Shown here piece by piece: positions 36,028 to 43,639 of a stretch of 64,000 bases of DNA. Source of the DNA: Fictibacillus sp. b24 (GTDB taxonomy: Bacteria; Bacillota; Bacilli; Bacillales; Fictibacillaceae); contig NZ_JAUCES010000005.1 of assembly GCF_030348825.1 (NCBI RefSeq), forward strand, positions 3,348,001-3,412,000. Direction: 5' to 3'. The translations under genes and the position numbers were made by a program. The notes beneath the pieces are model-generated. The model ran no database searches. It was not told the DNA's origin and saw only the letters and a list, made by a program, of their open reading frames with translations. The first letter of the stretch is position 1, and each line of letters begins with the position of its first letter.

Positions 36028-36336
36028 ATGGAAGAAAAAGTTTTGCGAAAACTGTTTCTTGGTTTTATTCAAATTCACATCCTGCACCATGCACTGGAAC
36101 ACCCCATCTATGGCGTTTGGATGTTAGAAGAACTTAAAGAACACGGCTACAACATAAGTACTGGTACTCTCTATCCAATTCTTCACTCCATGGAGGCAGA
36201 CGGCCTTTTAATCAGAGAAGACAAAAAGGTAGAAGGGAAAATAAGAAAATATTATACCGCTACTGAAAAAGGCAAAATCGTTTTATCTGAAGCCAGAACA
36301 AAAGCATATGAGTTATTTAAAGAAATTAAGGATTAA
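36028..36336 (+). CDS. PadR-family transcriptional regulator
   Basis: This 102-residue winged-helix protein has the PadR hallmark HPIYGVWMLEELKEHGYNIS, then GTLYPILHSMEADGLL and RKYYTATEKGK. It is 13 bp upstream of chrA. PadR-chrA pairing is common in Bacilli and implies control of the chromate transporter operon. The effector is not known from sequence. Confidence 0.9.
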   Translation: MEEKVLRKLFLGFIQIHILHHALEHPIYGVWMLEELKEHGYNISTGTLYPILHSMEADGLLIREDKKVEGKIRKYYTATEKGKIVLSEARTKAYELFKEIKD

Positions 36337-36349
36337 GAGGTGAAATACA

Positions 36350-37537
36350 TTGAAGCGTGACAATAATCGTTTAAAAACATTGTTAGAAATCCTTTTCGTT
36401 TCAACTAGACTTGGTTTGACTTCTTTTGGGGGACCCATCGCACATTTAGGGTACTTTCATGAAGAATATGTTAGAAAAAGAAAATGGCTGGATGAAAAAG
36501 GCTACGCAGACCTTGTTGCTCTATGTCAATTTCTGCCCGGACCAGCAAGCAGTCAGGTAGGGATAGGAATTGGTGTTATGCGAGGAGGCGTCCTAGGCGG
36601 AATCGTATCCTTTATCGGTTTTACCCTCCCTTCTGTTATTGCACTTGTTTTATTCGCGCTTATCCTTCAAGGTTTGAATGTAGCCGACCTAAGCTGGATT
36701 CACGGCTTGAAACTTGTAGCTGTTGCGGTAGTAGCACATGCCATTTTAGGAATGGCTGAAAAATTAACACCAGATCTAAAAAGAAAAACGATCGCTTTAT
36801 TTGCGTTAGTTGGAACGTTGCTATGGCAAACTGCTTTTTCACAAGTTGGTGTCATTCTTGTTGCTGGAATTTTAGGATTTCTTTTATATCGAGAGCAGAA
36901 CGAAAGCGATGATACGAAGTACGAGTTTCCTATTTCAAAGAAGTTCGCTGTTATTTGCTTAACGTTATTCTTTGCGCTGCTCATTATATTGCCAATTCTA
37001 AGAGAGAGCACATCCATCAGCTGGATTGCTATTTTCGATAGCTTTTATCGTTCAGGTTCTTTAGTATTTGGAGGCGGTCATGTTGTACTTCCATTACTAG
37101 AGCGTGAATTTGTTCCAACTGGTTGGATAAGTGAGGAAGCTTTCCTAGCTGGTTACGGAGCTGCACAGGCAGTACCTGGTCCATTGTTTACATTTGCGGC
37201 TTATATTGGAGCTGTGATGAACGGCTGGCAAGGCGGACTACTCGCAACGTTTGCGATATTTTTACCTGCGTTCCTATTAATCTTAGGTTCCCTTCCGTTT
37301 TGGAACATGCTGCGACGCAATCCGAAGATAAAAGGTGCGCTGATGGGCGTAAATGCCGCCGTAGTCGGAATATTAATCTCTGCCTTCTATAAACCGATCT
37401 GGACGAGCACTATCTTAAAACCAATCGACTTTGCATTCGCAGCTATCCTATTTAGCATGCTTGTTTATTGGAAACTGCCTCCTTGGGTAATCGTTGTTAC
37501 AGGAGCAGTCGGAGGGTTGTTGATGTCGCTTTTTTAA
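36350..37537 (+). CDS. chrA: Chromate efflux transporter
   Basis: This 395-residue long-chain CHR-family protein has two homologous halves. The N-terminal motif is LTSFGGPIAHLGYFHEEYV, followed by LCQFLPGPASSQVGIGIG. The C-terminal half has VFGGGHVVLPLLEREFV and GYGAAQAVPGPLFTFAAYIG. It exports chromate from the cytoplasm. The TTG start follows GAGGTGA. Its TAA stop codon lies inside the 16-bp palindrome at 37534. Confidence 0.93.
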   Translation: MKRDNNRLKTLLEILFVSTRLGLTSFGGPIAHLGYFHEEYVRKRKWLDEKGYADLVALCQFLPGPASSQVGIGIGVMRGGVLGGIVSFIGFTLPSVIALVLFALILQGLNVADLSWIHGLKLVAVAVVAHAILGMAEKLTPDLKRKTIALFALVGTLLWQTAFSQVGVILVAGILGFLLYREQNESDDTKYEFPISKKFAVICLTLFFALLIILPILRESTSISWIAIFDSFYRSGSLVFGGGHVVLPLLEREFVPTGWISEEAFLAGYGAAQAVPGPLFTFAAYIGAVMNGWQGGLLATFAIFLPAFLLILGSLPFWNMLRRNPKIKGALMGVNAAVVGILISAFYKPIWTSTILKPIDFAFAAILFSMLVYWKLPPWVIVVTGAVGGLLMSLF

Positions 37538-37549
37538 ACAATTGTTTAA
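37534..37549. repeat. 16-bp palindrome TTAAACAATTGTTTAA at the chrA stop codon
   Basis: A perfect palindrome, with the chrA TAA stop at positions 2-4. It differs from the copies at 23441 and 46880 only in the central dinucleotide. Confidence 0.6.
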
Positions 37550-37555
37550 AAACTG

Positions 37556-37590
37556 AGAAAGAAACTGCTATTCATGGCAGTTTCTTTCTA
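37556..37590 (+). terminator. Terminator after chrA
   Basis: AGAAAGAAACTGC pairs perfectly with GCAGTTTCTTTCT over 13 bp. Confidence 0.85.
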
Positions 37591-37606
37591 TTTACAAGCA
37601 ACATAT

Positions 37607-37744
37607 TTACTCACAACACTTTTCCTCTTCACGATCATTGCTGCAGCATTCATTTGCTACTACATCGATCTCTTTAATCTCAATTTTGCAGCATCCACTA
37701 TCTTTTTCCTTTTTACTGCCCATCAGTTTAATGATAAAATTCAT
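37607..37744 (-). CDS. 45-residue peptide with three Cys-Cys pairs
   Basis: This short gene begins at an ATG with an ideal GGAGGTGA site six bases away, 28 bp after the permease stop codon on the same strand. The product is cytoplasmic, with an amphipathic N-terminus (MNFIIKLMGSKKEKD) and vicinal cysteines at 18-19 (SGCCKIEI), 33-34 (NECCSND) and 43-44 (EKCCE). It has no signal peptide. The pattern suggests binding of a thiophilic metalloid such as arsenite or methylarsenite, perhaps delivering it to the permease. That role is inferred; I know no named family. Confidence 0.8.
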   Translation of the reverse strand: MNFIIKLMGSKKEKDSGCCKIEIKEIDVVANECCSNDREEEKCCE

Positions 37745-37772
37745 CTTTGCTCACCTCCTCTCATCTACTTTT

Positions 37773-38639
37773 TTAAATGATGTAGAAAATAAATCCTGAT
37801 ACCGTAGACATAGTAATGACCGAGATAACAAAAGTAATGACAAGCTCCTTTTTGAAAATTGACTTTAAAAGTACGAGCTCTGGTAAGCTAGCACCCGCAG
37901 AACTAATCATAAGGGCCATTACAGGTCCTAAAGCCATTCCTTTCGCGATCAAAACTTGAGAGATTGGAATCATACTAGATAATCTGATGTATAAAGGAAT
38001 GCCTATAACCGCAGCAAGGGGGATGATCCACCATTTATCACTTCCGAAAGTACTTGCAATCCAATCAGTTGGCACAATACCATGAATGACCGCTCCAATT
38101 GCAGCACCTGCAATCAGGTAGGGATAAACACTTTTCATCAAGTTAAAGGTTTCAAAAAGAGCTCTTTTTACATTGAGTTTTTTCGTTTCCTCTTCATACC
38201 CAGTCATCACCACATTCTTCACCGATTTCTCAAAGCCAAGTGCGTCCAATAAGAAGCCGATGATTACAGAGAAGATAGCTGTAATGATCGTGTAGAGCAC
38301 TGTTACTTTCCAGCCAAGTATGACTCCCATGATGGTAATAATTGTTGGATCTAGTACAGGTGATGCAAATAGAAAGATCATAACTATTGAAAAAGGCATC
38401 TTCTTTTTTAGCATGTTAACAATGACAGGGATAGTTGAGCATGAACAAAATGGTGTGACAAAGGCAAAAATCAAGGCGAAGAGTGCAGCTAAACCTTTAT
38501 TTTTACCACTTAGATGTTTCTCCACTTTTTCATAAGGGATATACGATTGAAGCAGGTTGATGATAAAAGAAATAGCAACAAACAGAACGGTTAGTTCTAA
38601 TGCGATACTCAAAAAACTTCTAAATGTTTCCATCCACAT
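37773..38639 (-). CDS. ArsP/YraQ-family (DUF318) permease
   Basis: This 288-residue protein has about eight helices. The family signature TPFCSCSTIPVIVNMLKK has the vicinal-type cysteines CSC that in ArsP carry trivalent organoarsenicals, and the repeat motif MISSAGASLPELVLLKSIFK is near the C-terminus. The family includes methylarsenite exporters. It lies in an operon led by an ArsR-type regulator and flanked by two small cysteine-pair proteins, which supports metalloid efflux. The exact substrate is not certain. Confidence 0.85.
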   Translation of the reverse strand: MWMETFRSFLSIALELTVLFVAISFIINLLQSYIPYEKVEKHLSGKNKGLAALFALIFAFVTPFCSCSTIPVIVNMLKKKMPFSIVMIFLFASPVLDPTIITIMGVILGWKVTVLYTIITAIFSVIIGFLLDALGFEKSVKNVVMTGYEEETKKLNVKRALFETFNLMKSVYPYLIAGAAIGAVIHGIVPTDWIASTFGSDKWWIIPLAAVIGIPLYIRLSSMIPISQVLIAKGMALGPVMALMISSAGASLPELVLLKSIFKKELVITFVISVITMSTVSGFIFYII

Positions 38640-38660
38640 GACTTGTCTTCTCCTTTGTTA

Positions 38661-38837
38661 TCAAGCGCAGCAAACTTGATTCGATTGTTTTGTCTCCTTC
38701 TTTGAAAAAAGTGAAGTAGCAAATAGAGCTAAATTTTTCTTTTTAGTGAAATGAGATCTCGAGCTTTCTTTTGCTGCTAATTGCTCCATTTCTCTTTGTT
38801 TTATCTCCATCATCTTTTCAAGATAGTAAGTATTCAT
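38661..38837 (-). CDS. 58-residue protein ending in a Cys-Cys pair
   Basis: The ATG at 38837 is preceded by GGAGGAG at eight bases. The product is charged and probably helical (EKMMEIKQREMEQLAAKESS), with a basic middle (HFTKKKNLALFATSLFSKK) and a C-terminus QSNQVCCA. No family is recognised. It lies 21 bp before the permease gene, with an ArsR-like operator directly upstream. A role in binding the same ligand as its neighbours is inferred from the CC tail. Confidence 0.72.
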   Translation of the reverse strand: MNTYYLEKMMEIKQREMEQLAAKESSRSHFTKKKNLALFATSLFSKKETKQSNQVCCA

Positions 38838-38868
38838 ATTAAAATCTCCTCCTGTTACATTAAAAAAA

Positions 38869-38886
38869 TTTGATCTATATATCAAA
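38869..38886 (-). promoter_or_regulatory. Internal ArsR-type operator
   Basis: TTTGAT-CTATAT-ATCAAA is a perfect 6-6-6 inverted repeat between the arsR-like gene and the 58-residue gene. Two like sites lie upstream of the regulator gene. Confidence 0.6.
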
Positions 38887-38938
38887 AAAAATTGATGCTT
38901 TATTCATAAATGAAGTACTACAAATTGTAGTACTTCTC

Positions 38939-39271
38939 TTAACAACAAGATGGTAGAAATACGCAGCATAACTGATTTGATAATAGTCCCTTAAGCTCAC
39001 TAACATTCAACGAATAATAATTCCAGGTTCCCCTTTTTTCTTTCTTTATCAAGTCAGCTTCTAACAGAATTTTTAAGTGATAAGAAAGTTTGGATTGTGG
39101 CATATCGATAATCGGTGTCAAATCACACACACAAACACTCTCTTTCAAAGCTAAAATATTAATAATTTGCAATCGCTGTTGATCGGCAAGTGCCTTAAAC
39201 TTTTGTTCGTATTTCTCAAGGTCATTTTTAGAAAAATTCATATTGTTTATTAAAGGTATTTCCTTTTTCAC
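38939..39271 (-). CDS. ArsR-family repressor with C-terminal cysteines
   Basis: This 110-residue winged-helix protein keeps the classical arsenite-sensing motif: ESVCVCDL on helix 3, then PQSKLSYHLKILLEADLIKK. It ends in CCVFLPSCC, adding two further cysteine pairs. The start is taken as the GTG at 39271, with AGGAG at eight bases; an upstream ATG at 39292 lies inside a putative operator. It is first in the operon with the CC proteins and permease, and inverted repeats upstream indicate self-repression. Confidence 0.88.
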   Translation of the reverse strand: MKKEIPLINNMNFSKNDLEKYEQKFKALADQQRLQIINILALKESVCVCDLTPIIDMPQSKLSYHLKILLEADLIKKEKRGTWNYYSLNVSELKGLLSNQLCCVFLPSCC

Positions 39272-39286
39272 ATCATCATCTCCTAA

Positions 39287-39304
39287 CATCAAATACTTTT
39301 GATG
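39287..39304 (-). promoter_or_regulatory. ArsR-type operator 1
   Basis: CATCAAA-TACT-TTTGATG is a perfect 7-4-7 inverted repeat 16 bp upstream of the regulator start. Confidence 0.65.
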
Positions 39305-39346
39305 TAATTACAGTATATCCTTTATTTTCTAATTTGCAACCATTAA

Positions 39347-39362
39347 ATCAAAATAATTTGAT
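39347..39362 (-). promoter_or_regulatory. ArsR-type operator 2
   Basis: ATCAAA-ATAA-TTTGAT is a perfect 6-4-6 inverted repeat 60 bp from operator 1, with the same half-site. It lies toward the divergent ydhK gene. Confidence 0.65.
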
Positions 39363-39369
39363 ATTACTC

Positions 39370-39420
39370 TTCACAACTTCTTCACAACTAGTTGTTATGC
39401 TCAATATATGAATGTAATAA
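39370..39420 (+). promoter_or_regulatory. Promoter of ydhK with PhoB-like boxes
   Basis: TTCACA occurs at 39370 and 39381, exactly 11 bp apart, directly upstream of TTGTTA-N17-TAATAA (39392-39420). This is the arrangement of a promoter activated by an OmpR/PhoB regulator, and such a regulator is encoded just beyond ydhK. Confidence 0.55.
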
Positions 39421-39472
39421 CCTGGTATTTTTTTGAAGTCAAGGAAACCCTATTGTAAAAGGAGGATACAAA

Positions 39473-40042
39473 ATGAAGATTACAAAGAACTTAATTGCCA
39501 TCCTACTGCTCGCATTCTCACTCGTACTTTCGGCGTGTGGTAATGATCAAACAAAAGAAAAACCACAAGAAAGCGAAGAAAACCACGGTGGTATGGATCA
39601 TGGAGACATGAATCACTCTGGATCTGGTGAAGTTCCAGAAGGATTGAAAAATGCAGATAATCCTACCTTTAAAGTGGACAGCAAAGCCATAATTAAAGCT
39701 AATCATATGGAAGGCATGGATGGTGCGGAAGCGACAATTGTAGGAGCTTATGATACAACGGTTTACACGGTAAGCTACACACCAACAACAGGCGGTAAAA
39801 AGGTGACAAACCACAAGTGGGTGATTCATGAGGAAATTAAAGATGCAGGAGATAAACCTCTAGCTGCTGGCACCGAAGCCGTCCTTAACGCAGACCATAT
39901 GAAAGGTATGAAAGGGGCAAAGGCAGTTATTGATTCTGCGGAACAAACCACAGTCTACATGGTAGATTATACTCCTACTACCGGTGGTGAAAAAGTAACC
40001 AATCATAAGTGGGTTACCGAAAGCGAGCTATCAGCTGAATAA
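39473..40042 (+). CDS. ydhK: YdhK-family (DUF1541) surface lipoprotein
   Basis: This 189-residue lipoprotein has a signal peptide with lipobox VLSACG. A His/Met-rich linker follows (NHGGMDHGDMNHSG), then two tandem DUF1541 repeats at about residues 68-122 and 132-186. Each runs from NHMEGMDGA or DHMKGMKGA to YTPTTGG(K/E)KVTNHKWV. The linker and HM motifs suggest copper or other soft-metal binding outside the cell. The two-component system on the opposite strand is the likely regulator. Confidence 0.9.
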   Translation: MKITKNLIAILLLAFSLVLSACGNDQTKEKPQESEENHGGMDHGDMNHSGSGEVPEGLKNADNPTFKVDSKAIIKANHMEGMDGAEATIVGAYDTTVYTVSYTPTTGGKKVTNHKWVIHEEIKDAGDKPLAAGTEAVLNADHMKGMKGAKAVIDSAEQTTVYMVDYTPTTGGEKVTNHKWVTESELSAE

Positions 40043-40070
40043 GCTGTATAAGGCAAGGCTGTTAAACCTA

Positions 40071-40140
40071 TTTATAGTCCTTGAAAAAAATTTATGGGCC
40101 TTCAAAAGCGTTTTTAGGCCCTTAAAAAATTTTATAGGCT
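40071..40140. repeat. Perfect 20-bp periodic array, TTTATAGGCC motif
   Basis: TTTATAGTCC (40071), TTTATGGGCC (40091), TTTTTAGGCC (40111) and TTTATAGGCT (40131) recur exactly every 20 bp with A-rich spacers. The array lies between the convergent ydhK and kinase genes. Confidence 0.85.
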
Positions 40141-40195
40141 TTTCGACAAAAAACAGAGGCAGCACCTTTGCTCCCAAACGTAAACGCAATTGCCC

Positions 40196-40232
40196 AAAAG
40201 GCTGGCACTTTAAAGTTAAATGCCAGCCTTTT
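40196..40232. terminator. Terminator between ydhK and the kinase gene
   Basis: AAAAGGCTGGCA pairs with TGCCAGCCTTTT and overlaps the end of the kinase gene. It can act in both directions. Confidence 0.85.
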
Positions 40233-41301
40233 CCCTATTAAACTTCATATTAACTTCTGTCCCTTTTCCAGACCCACTGTTGATCCAAATTTGCCCATCA
40301 TGTGCTTCGACAATCCTTTTTACAATGGTTAAGCCTATCCCACTTCCGCCGTGTTCTCTGCTCCTGGATTTTTCTCCACGATAAAAACGTTCAAACACTT
40401 GTTTAATCTCTTCTTTTGGAATACCGATTCCAGTATCTTTAACTGAAAGGAAAACAGAGTCCTTATCTGTATGAGTAGAAATAATCACCATTCCTCCAGC
40501 CGGTGTATATCTAAGAGCATTACTTAACAAGTTTATTAATACTTGTGCAAATCGTTTTGCATCTATATTTAGTTCTATGTTAGGCTGCAATTCTGAATGA
40601 AGTGTTACCTCCTTTTGCACAAACGCTCCTGCAACGGCATCCATACTTTTATTAATGATAGAATTCAGTTTTTCCTGTTTCTTATTTAATGAGAATTCTG
40701 GCGATTCCATGGCTGTTAAATGCTCTAGATCTTGAACTAAAGAAATAAGGCGTTCAATTTCTTCTTTAAGAGAATGTATTCGATCTGAGGTTGGTAGGAA
40801 AACACCATCTTCAAAGGCCTCTAAGTGACTTTTAATAGTGGCTAAAGGTGTCCTTAGTTCATGAGCGATATCGGATGTCATATTTTTTCGAGATGTTTCC
40901 TGTAATTGAAGTTTAGAAGCTAGCAGGTTTAGGGAATTTCCAAGTTCATTGAGTTCATCATTTCCTAGCGTTTCTATCCTTACTTCGAGCTCACCTTTTG
41001 ACATCTTTTCAGCCGCTTTTCTCATCTCCACCAGTGGTCTTGATAAGTTTCTCGCCACAAAATAACTTATAATACAAACCAGAATAATGGCACCTATCGA
41101 AGTCCAGAGAACAGAACTTAATAAGGCCTTTTCAAAATGATGGGTTAAGGGCTGAATACTTTGAAATTCTGGCACATCTCTTTGAAACATCGTGATGTGG
41201 TAATGAACCTCATACATGATAATAAGGCCGGCAATTACGAGTATAGATGACGCGGCCAAAATAAATATAACGGTTAATCTTGCATGCAGTCCTCTAAACA
41301 T
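40216..41301 (-). CDS. Sensor histidine kinase next to ydhK
   Basis: This 361-residue kinase has two helices (about 10-30 and 60-83) around a very short extracellular loop of 30 residues, then HAMP, HisKA (MTSDIAHELRTPLATIKSHL) and HATPase domains (NLLSNALRYTP, DTGIGIP, GGSGIGLTIV). A short loop points to sensing within or near the membrane. The gene overlaps its response regulator by 8 bp. Its likely target is ydhK, whose promoter has fitting boxes. Confidence 0.9.
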   Translation of the reverse strand: MFRGLHARLTVIFILAASSILVIAGLIIMYEVHYHITMFQRDVPEFQSIQPLTHHFEKALLSSVLWTSIGAIILVCIISYFVARNLSRPLVEMRKAAEKMSKGELEVRIETLGNDELNELGNSLNLLASKLQLQETSRKNMTSDIAHELRTPLATIKSHLEAFEDGVFLPTSDRIHSLKEEIERLISLVQDLEHLTAMESPEFSLNKKQEKLNSIINKSMDAVAGAFVQKEVTLHSELQPNIELNIDAKRFAQVLINLLSNALRYTPAGGMVIISTHTDKDSVFLSVKDTGIGIPKEEIKQVFERFYRGEKSRSREHGGSGIGLTIVKRIVEAHDGQIWINSGSGKGTEVNMKFNREKAGI

Positions 41302-41989
41302 GACCGCCTCCTGTAAACTTGTAACCTACACCAAACACAGTAACAATATAGTTAGGGTTTTTAGGGTCGATCTCCAGCTTATACCTAAGATTTTTCACGT
41401 GCTGATCAATGGTCCTGCTATCTCCTTCAAAATCAAAACCCAAAATTTTCTCCACCAACTCTTCCCTAGAAAAAACACGATTAGGATGCCTGCCAAAAGT
41501 AAGCAACAACTTGTATTCATTAGGCGTAAGATTTACTGGTTCTCCCTTTACGAACACCTCTTGTTTACTAGCATCAATTTTTAGTTCTCCTCCGTTATAT
41601 GTAATCTGCTCAGCAAGTAATTCCCCATTTCCTGAACGGCGTAAAATCGTCTTAATACGCATCACAAGTTCACGCGGGCTAAAAGGTTTCGCCATGTAAT
41701 CATCAGCACCGAGAGCCAGGCCGTTTATACGCTCTTCTTCCTTAACTTTTGCAGTCAACATTAGAATGGGTAATGTATGTTTCTGCCTGATTCTTTGACA
41801 AAGTTCTTCTCCACTCATATCTGGGAGCATAAGATCAAGAACCACAAAATCAATAGAATGATTTTTAATTTGTTTTAATGCATCATTTGCATTTAGAGCT
41901 TCAAGTGTATTAAACCCTTCCGTCTTCAAATAAGAAGAGACAACCTCCGATAACTTTGGTTCATCTTCCACAATTAAAATGGTTTTCAC
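41294..41989 (-). CDS. OmpR/PhoB-family response regulator next to ydhK
   Basis: The protein has 231 residues from the GTG at 41989, which follows GGGGGAG. The receiver domain has VEDEPKLSEV, the phospho-acceptor in FVVLDLMLPDMSG and YMAKPF. The winged-helix domain ends VTVFGVGYKF. Longer upstream frame is not conserved with response regulators. It is first in a two-gene operon with the kinase. Confidence 0.92.
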   Translation of the reverse strand: MKTILIVEDEPKLSEVVSSYLKTEGFNTLEALNANDALKQIKNHSIDFVVLDLMLPDMSGEELCQRIRQKHTLPILMLTAKVKEEERINGLALGADDYMAKPFSPRELVMRIKTILRRSGNGELLAEQITYNGGELKIDASKQEVFVKGEPVNLTPNEYKLLLTFGRHPNRVFSREELVEKILGFDFEGDSRTIDQHVKNLRYKLEIDPKNPNYIVTVFGVGYKFTGGGHV

Positions 41990-42097
41990 AATAACTCCCC
42001 CAAAAGGTTTAGTACTTGTATTATAACGGATGATTGGGTGACGAAATAAAAATAAGAACTGACTCATTAGCGAGTGCAGTTCTTGACTATAACTTCT

Positions 42098-42916
42098 TTA
42101 TGATATTCTAGCTTTTCTACTCACTCTGCAAACGATCCGCATAAGTCCTCTGTGTGCTGAGGGAACGAGTGTGAAAAAGATATCCATCGCTTTGCGCATC
42201 GGCATTGGGCATATAATAGGTTTGTTTTTATGTATGCCGTCTAATGTGATTTTTGCCAGCTTCTCTGGCGCCATCATCTTTTGCTTTTTAAATTGCTCCA
42301 TAATAACCGCTTTATTGATGTTAATTGCTCTCGCCTCTTCTAAAATCGGGGTGTCCACGAACGTAGGACAAAGTGCACTTACCTTTATTCCGAATTCCTC
42401 TGCTTCGTAATGGAGCGATGTAGTTAAGCCAACGACAGCGTGTTTTGTAGTTCCATAAGCTGAGGATACGGGTGATGGTCCAAGTCCTGCAGCAGATGCA
42501 GTGTTTACAATATGACCAAAACCCTGTTTTTTCATTATGTTATATCCAATTTGCGTACCATGAATGACTCCCCAAAGATTAACGTCCATAACCTTTCTCC
42601 AGTCTTCAAAAGTCATATCATATAATTCACCGTACATAGCAATTCCCGCATTGTTAAAAAGGTAGTCTAGCCTGCTAAACTCTTTGAATATAGCTGTAAT
42701 TACACTTTCTACACTTTCAGCATCTCTTACGTCTAAGTACTGATATCTAGCATTTATCGATTCTTTATTTAGCTCTTCTTCAACCTGTTTTCCTTTTACT
42801 TGATTGATGTCTGTAATAATTACAAAAACGTTTTGTGACACAAGTTCCTTACAAAGCGCATGGCCGATACCCGAAGCTCCACCCGTTACGATCGCAATTT
42901 TTCTATTCTCCATCAC
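42098..42916 (-). CDS. Short-chain dehydrogenase/reductase
   Basis: This 272-residue classical SDR has the cofactor motif TGGASGIGHALCKELV, NNAG, the catalytic serine in NTASAAGLG and the YGTTK tetrad. DINQ after strand 2 favours NAD(H). A C-terminal extension (MPMRKAMDIFFTLVPSAHRG) may associate with the membrane. It follows a TetR-type regulator by 38 bp on the same strand. The substrate is unknown. Confidence 0.9.
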   Translation of the reverse strand: MMENRKIAIVTGGASGIGHALCKELVSQNVFVIITDINQVKGKQVEEELNKESINARYQYLDVRDAESVESVITAIFKEFSRLDYLFNNAGIAMYGELYDMTFEDWRKVMDVNLWGVIHGTQIGYNIMKKQGFGHIVNTASAAGLGPSPVSSAYGTTKHAVVGLTTSLHYEAEEFGIKVSALCPTFVDTPILEEARAININKAVIMEQFKKQKMMAPEKLAKITLDGIHKNKPIICPMPMRKAMDIFFTLVPSAHRGLMRIVCRVSRKARIS

Positions 42917-42954
42917 ATCAATCGCCCCTATACATCAATTTTATTTCACATCTC

Positions 42955-43542
42955 TCAATTACTGATAGACTCTAAAAATATTGAAACAGCTTGATAAAAA
43001 AGTGGTTCAAGACTATGAAGTTCTTGCGTGTTGGTAAGCTGACAGAGTCCTCCAAGCCACGTGCCGATTAACACCGTCCACTGATCTACATTGCCATTCT
43101 TAAATTCTCCATTTTCTATACCTTCTAAAAGAATGGCACGATAAGCTCCCATAGGAATGACTGCCAATTCGTACAGCTGCTTGATAGATTCAGGACTTGA
43201 ATCAGAATTAGAAGCAAGCTCTTGCCCACCTTTTAACAAAGGTGTCTGATAATTGTAGAGAACATGCATAGCCATCCCATACAACTTCTCAATAGCCGAA
43301 GAAAACGCTGGTTCCTTTGTCATCCATTTTGTGTACCAATCCTTCATCGTTCTTTGGGCTAATAATACAAACAGCTTTTCTTTATTTTCAAAGTGATAAT
43401 AAATGTGTCCCTTGCTATAACCAGAAGCTTTAGAGATATCTGCCACAGAAGTTTGTGTATATCCTTTTTGAGAAAAGATCAAAAAGGCTTTTTCCATGAT
43501 TTCCTGTTTTGCAGTTTCACTGTTGTAACGACGTTTGCTCAA
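42955..43542 (-). CDS. TetR-family transcriptional regulator
   Basis: This 195-residue protein has the N-terminal helix-turn-helix KAFLIFSQKGYTQTSVADIS, then ASGYSKGHIYYHFENKEKLF. The ligand domain is diverse as usual. It heads a two-gene operon with the SDR gene. A GAAC-gatt-GTTC inverted repeat just behind its -10 box is a candidate operator, indicating self-repression. Confidence 0.9.
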   Translation of the reverse strand: MSKRRYNSETAKQEIMEKAFLIFSQKGYTQTSVADISKASGYSKGHIYYHFENKEKLFVLLAQRTMKDWYTKWMTKEPAFSSAIEKLYGMAMHVLYNYQTPLLKGGQELASNSDSSPESIKQLYELAVIPMGAYRAILLEGIENGEFKNGNVDQWTVLIGTWLGGLCQLTNTQELHSLEPLFYQAVSIFLESISN

Positions 43543-43562
43543 TGAATCGAAAGCTCCTCTCT

Positions 43563-43593
43563 AAAATTGAACGATTGTTCTAATTTAATTATA
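43563..43593 (-). promoter_or_regulatory. TetR gene promoter -10 box and operator candidate
   Basis: TATAAT lies at 43588-43593 on the minus strand. Immediately downstream, AATTAGAAC-aatc-GTTCAATT forms an imperfect inverted repeat before the start codon. No convincing -35 is seen. Confidence 0.45.
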
Positions 43594-43639
43594 CATTTTT
43601 TTACATGTAATAGAATCGATAACCAGCAGGTTTCACAAT

